9,478 bases of DNA from Cyanobacteria bacterium UBA9579 (GTDB lineage: Bacteria; Cyanobacteriota; Vampirovibrionia; Gastranaerophilales; UBA9579), in NCBI GenBank assembly GCA_003499585.1, contig DNSU01000095.1:4843-14320 (forward strand), read 5' to 3'. Under the pieces are notes generated by a model. That model searched no databases. It was not told the DNA's origin and saw only the letters and a program-made list of their open reading frames with translations. Position numbers and translations under genes: made by a program. Shown here in pieces: positions 6,245-9,478 of this stretch (positions within the stretch are counted from its first letter, which is position 1; every line of letters begins with the position of its first letter).

Positions 6245-6278
6245 TTAAGTATCAGGGATTTAAATCCCTGATACTTAA
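6245..6278. repeat. Perfect 34-bp palindrome
   Basis: Seventeen bases (6245-6261, starting ttaagtatcaggg) are followed directly by their exact reverse complement (6262-6278). With one bulged A (6244), pairing can continue outward through 6243-6235 against 6279-6287, with two U-G pairs that form only in plus-strand RNA. As RNA this would be a hairpin of about 26 bp. There is no T-run on its right, so it is not a typical rightward terminator. It could be a protein-binding site, an RNase-processed hairpin or a transposon-type end. Confidence 0.9.
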
Positions 6279-6417
6279 GAATGAGAAATAATATTACATG
6301 GCTTAGCTGAATGGCTGATGATAACTCTTTATCTAAAGAGGTAATATTTTTATTAAAGTTATCTGATGTTTTAATATCCGGACTTATTAAATTAGTAATT
6401 TATGCTTAATTATAGGG

Positions 6418-6444
6418 ACTTATAAGGGTTATACAAGTATAAGT
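6418..6444. promoter_or_regulatory. Inverted repeat before response regulator, possible operator
   Basis: Perfect 7-bp arms acttata (6418-6424) and tataagt (6438-6444) flank 13 bases, 18 bases before the first possible ATG of the regulator gene. LuxR/NarL-type dimers bind short inverted repeats, so autoregulation is possible. The composition is AT-rich and chance symmetry cannot be excluded. Confidence 0.3.
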
Positions 6445-6467
6445 GATATTAGAAAAGGAAAATGGGT

Positions 6468-7148
6468 ATGCCAAATAAAATAAAATTACTTATGGTAGAA
6501 GACCATAAACTGTTACGAGTAGGATTAAAGGCTATCTTTGATGAATATCCAACTTTAGAAGTAATAGGCGAAGCAGAAGACGGACAAACTGCGGTCAAAT
6601 TAGCTAAAGAACTCAATCCTGATGTGGTTTTGATGGATATTGGATTACCTGTAATGGATGGTATTGAAGCTACAAGAAAGATCAAGGAGTATAATCCTGA
6701 TATTAAAATTATTATATTGACATCTCATAGTGATGAAAGTGAAGTTATGCAGTCATTAGCAGCAGGTGCTAATGCTTATGCAATGAAAGATATTAAAACA
6801 GAATATTTAATTCTGGTCATTGAGTCCGTAAATGAGGGAGCTATTTGGCTTGATCCCACTGTAGCCAAGATCGTTAAAGAAAAAAATCCTGCACTTTTAT
6901 ACGGATCACCAAATGGGCATAAATCTCAGTCCAGATCTGATTTTAAAGCAGATCATGCTAATCTGACAGAAAGAGAGTATGAAGTATTGCAGCTCGTTGT
7001 AGATGGTAAATCAAATAATGAAATTGCTAATGAATTAAAGATTAGCGAACATACTGCAAAAGCCCATGTCTGTAATATTATTCAGAAACTGGTCGTTGAT
7101 GATAGGACTCAAGCAGCTGTAAAAGCCATAAAAGAAGGAATCGTATAG
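6468..7148 (+). CDS. Orphan NarL/FixJ-type response regulator
   Basis: A cytoplasmic two-component DNA-binding regulator of 226 residues from this start. The receiver domain (about 4-120) has the acidic pair E11-D12, phospho-acceptor D57 in VVLMDIGLPVMDG, T85 in ILTSH, and K107. A polar linker (about 135-165) leads to a LuxR/GerE helix-turn-helix (166-226), LTEREYEVLQLVVDGKSNNEIA with recognition helix SEHTAKAHVCNII. Two in-frame ATGs compete: 6462 lies only 2 bases after the aagga SD (6455-6459), while 6468 lies 8 bases after it, so I prefer 6468. No histidine kinase gene is adjacent, so its partner and target genes are unknown. Linker and receiver resemble regulators I recall from Melainabacteria and Cyanobacteria. 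It is flanked by a hairpin-rich leader on the left and a 12-pair stem-loop on the right. Confidence 0.95.
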   Translation: MPNKIKLLMVEDHKLLRVGLKAIFDEYPTLEVIGEAEDGQTAVKLAKELNPDVVLMDIGLPVMDGIEATRKIKEYNPDIKIIILTSHSDESEVMQSLAAGANAYAMKDIKTEYLILVIESVNEGAIWLDPTVAKIVKEKNPALLYGSPNGHKSQSRSDFKADHANLTEREYEVLQLVVDGKSNNEIANELKISEHTAKAHVCNIIQKLVVDDRTQAAVKAIKEGIV

Positions 7149-7241
7149 TTTATTCATGTAAAACTTGTAAGTCTCATGAATTAATCCCATAATTTTCATG
7201 CATGCCATGTTTAACACTTGACTGAAAGCTCCGGAATGAAT

Positions 7242-7289
7242 ATTCTATTTGTACCCTGCAGGCTATTTAGACAGATATATAAATAGAAT
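7242..7289 (+). terminator. Long stem-loop between response regulator and cobO
   Basis: Perfect 9-bp arms attctattt (7242-7250) and aaatagaat (7281-7289) extend inward by one G-U and two A-U pairs in plus-strand RNA. The loop contains the palindrome cctgcagg. The hairpin is followed by ctttatt, so it may end the regulator transcript, although the T-run is poor. No cobalamin riboswitch boxes were found in this 208-base gap, and no other gene is seen there. Confidence 0.4.
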
Positions 7290-7294
7290 CTTTA

Positions 7295-7321
7295 TTGGTA
7301 TTTTAAGTGGTAAAATATAGT
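7295..7321 (+). promoter_or_regulatory. Tentative sigma-70-type promoter for cobO
   Basis: TTGGTA (7295-7300) and TATAGT (7316-7321) are separated by 15 bases, shorter than the ideal 17. Transcription would start near 7328, giving a leader of about 30 bases before the cobO ATG. In such AT-rich DNA the match is suggestive only. Confidence 0.25.
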
Positions 7322-7356
7322 GTGATATTAAGTAGATTTTAAAAAGGGACTCAATC

Positions 7357-7998
7357 ATGGCTGACGGTGCAAGAAAATTAGACGTTTTGCAAGATTCAAA
7401 GCCAGAATGTCAGGAAGATGAGCATAAATATAAATCGGATGAACGCATAAATCCATCGTTTGCCCAAAGGGGGTATATACAGGTTTATACGGGCGACGGC
7501 AAAGGAAAAACCACTGCTTCTCTTGGCTTAACAATGAGAGCACTGGGCAGAGGCTGCCTAGTTCTTATTGTTCTGTTCACTAAAGGCGGTGATAACTATG
7601 GAGAGTTATACTCCTTTAGGTCATTAAGCCCTGACTTGACAAAACACTTAACTATTGTACAGGCAGGGTTAAATAGAATTGTTTATGCTAATAACATGAC
7701 TGAAAATGATCAATTAGAAATTACTAACGGTTGGGAAATCGCTAAAAAAGCTGCCCAATCAGGCAAGTATCAGCTTATTGTGCTTGATGAAGCCAATATT
7801 GCTATTGAACTAGGACTAATTGAACTTGAGGATATGAAAGAATTTCTTAAAAACAAACCTCCTGAAATGGAGATAGTTTTAACAGGAAGGCATGCTCATC
7901 CTGAAATTATAGAAATGGCACATCTTGTGTCAGAAATCAGACCTGTTAAACATTACTGGGATGTTGGTGTTCCTGCAAGAAGAGGTATAGAATACTAA
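7357..7998 (+). CDS. cobO: Cob(I)alamin adenosyltransferase, CobO/BtuR type
   Basis: This cytoplasmic enzyme uses ATP to attach the 5'-deoxyadenosyl group to reduced corrinoids, making adenosylcobalamin precursors. The 213 residues start with a 37-residue polar extension before the core, as in E. coli BtuR, where such an arm helps cap the active site. The P-loop is TGDGKGKTTASLG (45-57, K49 and K51, T52 and T53). VLDEANIAIELGLI (142-155) supplies the Walker-B-like D144-E145. The C-terminal signature, TGRHAHPEIIEMAHLVSEIRP followed by VKHYWDVGVPARRGIEY, ends the protein exactly where the family ends. The SD is aaggga (7344-7349), 7 bases before the ATG. The phosphoesterase gene follows after 49 bases and may be co-transcribed. 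No other cobalamin genes are in the window, so the enzyme may serve salvage rather than synthesis. Confidence 0.95.
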   Translation: MADGARKLDVLQDSKPECQEDEHKYKSDERINPSFAQRGYIQVYTGDGKGKTTASLGLTMRALGRGCLVLIVLFTKGGDNYGELYSFRSLSPDLTKHLTIVQAGLNRIVYANNMTENDQLEITNGWEIAKKAAQSGKYQLIVLDEANIAIELGLIELEDMKEFLKNKPPEMEIVLTGRHAHPEIIEMAHLVSEIRPVKHYWDVGVPARRGIEY

Positions 7999-8047
7999 TA
8001 GAAGTCAATGATTAATTATAATAGTTAAGTCTGGAAAGTGTTGAAGT

Positions 8048-9037
8048 ATGAATATATTTAAAAATAAGAAAAAATGCTCTGGCTTATTTTTGCTTATTTT
8101 TATTTTGTCTTTTGTCTTAGGAATTGCTAATTTTCCATCAACTAAAGCAAGTAATGCCACTGCTAAAAATGAGGCTTCTGTCTTAAAATTCGTACATATT
8201 TCTGATGCTCATGTTGATTCAAAATCAAAAGACAGCACCAGAAGATTGTATTCCAGTTCCAGAAAATTATTACAGGATGCTGTCGAACAAATTAACAGTA
8301 TTAATGATATAGATGTTGTCGTATTTTCCGGTGATTCAATAAATAAACCGGTAGAATCTGATTTAATAAAGTTTATTGCTATAGCCAACAAGTTGAAATA
8401 CCCATGGCATGCCAGCACAGGCAATCATGAAATAGGAATAAAAGGTGGTTTAAGCAAAAATAAGCGTTTGGAACTTTTAAATAAATATAATAAAAACTTT
8501 AATAGTGATAAATCATATTACAGTTTTAGTCCTAAAAAAGGATATCTGATTATAGTAATGGATGGTGTTATAGACTGGCGGGTTACAGCAAATGGTTATT
8601 ATCATAAGCAGGAATTAGAGTGGCTTGATCAGCAGCTTAAGAATAATAAAGATTCAAAGGTTATTATAGTCCAGCATTTTCCTGTGGTTGAACCTTTTAA
8701 AAGTGAAAGCCATAAAATTAATAACGCCGGTGAATATAGTCAGGTATTAAATAAGCATAATAATGTAATTGCTGTATTAAGCGGACATTATCATGCTGCA
8801 AAAGTGAATAAAGTTGGCAATACAGTTCACGTAAGCACCCCTGCTTTAGTGGAATACCCCAATGCTTTTAGGGTAATAACCATTATTGATAAAGAAAATC
8901 AAATCCAGATAAATTTTGATTTTAGGGAAACAAGGTTAAAGAATTTACAGCAAAAAAGTAAAAGCTTGTCTAAATCCTGGCAGTTGAGTCAGGGTAAGGA
9001 TACAGATAGAAATACTACAATAATCTTAAATAAATAA
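8048..9037 (+). CDS. Secreted calcineurin-like metallophosphoesterase
   Basis: A 329-residue protein probably exported by Sec. The N-terminus is basic (KNKKK), followed by a hydrophobic stretch (about 11-27) and a likely cleavage region near 34-40. The mature domain carries the complete calcineurin-like phosphoesterase (PF00149-type) metal-ligand set: D53 and H55 in HISDAHVD, D96 in FSGDS, N126 and H127 in TGNHE, H210 in VQHFP, and H247 and H249 in SGHYHA. It should be a two-metal phosphoesterase in the periplasm or outside the cell. The substrate cannot be told: nucleotides, phosphodiesters and lipid head groups are all possible. The C-terminal 35 residues are polar and Lys/Ser-rich. The SD is weak (ggaa, about 12 bases upstream). 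The cobO stop is 49 bases upstream, and the gene is convergent with the glycosyltransferase. Confidence 0.92.
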   Translation: MNIFKNKKKCSGLFLLIFILSFVLGIANFPSTKASNATAKNEASVLKFVHISDAHVDSKSKDSTRRLYSSSRKLLQDAVEQINSINDIDVVVFSGDSINKPVESDLIKFIAIANKLKYPWHASTGNHEIGIKGGLSKNKRLELLNKYNKNFNSDKSYYSFSPKKGYLIIVMDGVIDWRVTANGYYHKQELEWLDQQLKNNKDSKVIIVQHFPVVEPFKSESHKINNAGEYSQVLNKHNNVIAVLSGHYHAAKVNKVGNTVHVSTPALVEYPNAFRVITIIDKENQIQINFDFRETRLKNLQQKSKSLSKSWQLSQGKDTDRNTTIILNK

Positions 9038-9045
9038 TTTACGGA

Positions 9046-9154
9046 CTTACTACTGTTCGGCTTAATTGATTTGATGACGGGTTTGTTTCTGAAGGAACCT
9101 TGAGAGCAATTTTCACAGTGACTAATTAACCCGTCAAAAACTTCTATTAGTAAG
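9046..9154. terminator. Nested inverted repeats between convergent genes
   Basis: Outer arms cttacta (9046-9052) and tagtaag (9148-9154) enclose inner arms tgacgggtt (9075-9083) and aacccgtca (9128-9136), all perfect. The inner stem (9 bp, GC-containing) closes a 44-base loop that has further small symmetries (tcacagtga). The location between two converging 3' ends suits shared transcription termination. However, no strong T-run follows either side, so a small structured RNA or repeat remnant is equally possible. Confidence 0.4.
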
Positions 9155-9157
9155 CTA

Positions 9158-9478
9158 TTATATAGATATCTGATCTATAACACTAATTACCTGCTCAGGA
9201 TAGAGCTTATTTAAGCATTCTTTATGACGACAAAATCTTGTAAGACAAGGGCGACAGGGTAAATCTTTATAAACCTGATGAATATTTGAGCTGGGTGCAT
9301 AAGGAGCCCACTGGGCATGATTTGTTGGGCCGTATATTACAACAATATTTTTTGTGTTTGCAACTGCTGCAAAATGTGCTGCCGCTGTATCCAGAGTTAC
9401 AATTAAGTCGAAATATCGGTACAACGCCACAGTTTCTCTAAGAGTTGTTTTGCCGCATAAATTATTAATTTTCACTCC
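9158..9478 (-). CDS. Glycosyltransferase family 9 (heptosyltransferase-like), C-terminal part
   Basis: This is the 3' part of a gene entering from the right edge. The frame is open to 9478, so the codon at 9475-9473 (GTG) is internal rather than a start. The roughly 106 residues match the nucleotide-sugar-binding half of GT9 enzymes: GKTTLRETVALYRYFDLIVTLDTAAAHFAAV and VVIYGPTNHAQWAPY. They are followed by the Cys-rich C-terminal segment LPCRPCLTRFCRHKECL that is frequent in heptosyltransferase relatives. Such enzymes add heptose or related sugars to LPS core or other surface glycans at the inner face of the cytoplasmic membrane. The typical D-S/T-G-P-M-H-L motif appears here as LDTAAAHFA. 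The stop is TAA at 9160-9158. The acceptor cannot be assigned from this fragment. Confidence 0.9.
   Translation of the reverse strand, partial: GVKINNLCGKTTLRETVALYRYFDLIVTLDTAAAHFAAVANTKNIVVIYGPTNHAQWAPYAPSSNIHQVYKDLPCRPCLTRFCRHKECLNKLYPEQVISVIDQISI

Larger units (their letters stand above)
6118..6461. other. Hairpin-dense gap upstream of the response regulator
   Basis: No protein or tRNA gene is seen in this 344-base stretch. It holds four inverted repeats. The first, aactcaa/ttgagtt (6202-6208 with 6222-6228), is followed by attttcttttta and is terminator-like on the plus strand. The second is the perfect 34-bp palindrome at 6245-6278. The third is a ctcttt/aaagag hairpin with a 4-base loop (6325-6330 with 6335-6340). 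The fourth is an acttata/tataagt repeat just before the regulator gene (6418-6424 with 6438-6444). The stretch could be a long structured leader, an unrecognised small RNA, or a decayed repeat element. Confidence 0.5.

Noticed and set aside
7035..7217. Minus-strand 60-residue ORF over the response-regulator 3' end
   Set aside because: Mostly antisense to the helix-turn-helix coding sequence, with no SD and no recognisable motif.
7149..7356. Cobalamin riboswitch before cobO
   Set aside because: No B12-box-like conserved segment was found in the 208-base gap. Only a simple inverted repeat is visible.
9473..9475. GTG as the start of the glycosyltransferase
   Set aside because: The frame stays open to the window edge, and the fragment begins in the middle of the family's C-terminal half, so this GTG is an internal valine.

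Overview
The window is AT-rich, with little SD consensus in places and compact genes of 130-605 codons. It looks like a chromosomal segment of an uncultured Gram-negative-type bacterium. My best guess is the non-photosynthetic cyanobacterial lineage Melainabacteria/Vampirovibrionia (Gastranaerophilales). This rests on recalled resemblance of the Q-rich 130-residue protein and of the NarL-type regulator to proteins of that group, not on a search. A perfect flagellar sigma-28 (FliA) promoter implies that the host carries FliA and probably a flagellar regulon.

Layout: def (peptide deformylase) and fmt (Met-tRNA formyltransferase) form a leftward pair at 1613-67. A 102-base gap separates them from a divergent, rightward class I fumarase with alpha and beta parts fused (1716-3200). 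The 321-base gap 3201-3521 holds a leftward small-RNA gene with its own sigma-28 promoter and intrinsic terminator. The rightward genes that follow are kup (potassium uptake, 3522-5339), a small Q/M-rich coiled-coil protein of unknown function (5673-6065, strong terminator at 6095-6117), an orphan NarL/LuxR-type response regulator (6468-7148), cobO (cobalamin adenosyltransferase, 7357-7998) and a secreted calcineurin-like phosphoesterase (8048-9037). A leftward family-9 glycosyltransferase runs off the right edge (9158-9478).

Most of the genes are housekeeping or metabolic: N-formyl-methionine cycle, fumarate/malate interconversion, K+ uptake, adenosylcobalamin, LPS-type sugar transfer. They are not one pathway. 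The unusual material is between the genes. The minus-strand RNA at about 3352-3280 has a textbook small-regulator layout: a FliA box matching the consensus at all 16 positions, a C-rich anti-Shine-Dalgarno loop, and a terminator hairpin followed by a U-tract. Its loop can pair with the ribosome-binding site and start codon of the Q-rich gene (12 pairs in two blocks), and with the start region of the response-regulator gene. This suggests, but does not prove, a motility-linked post-transcriptional circuit. A perfect 34-bp palindrome and several other hairpins fill the 396 bases upstream of the response regulator.

I see no tRNA, rRNA, CRISPR array, insertion sequence or transposase.
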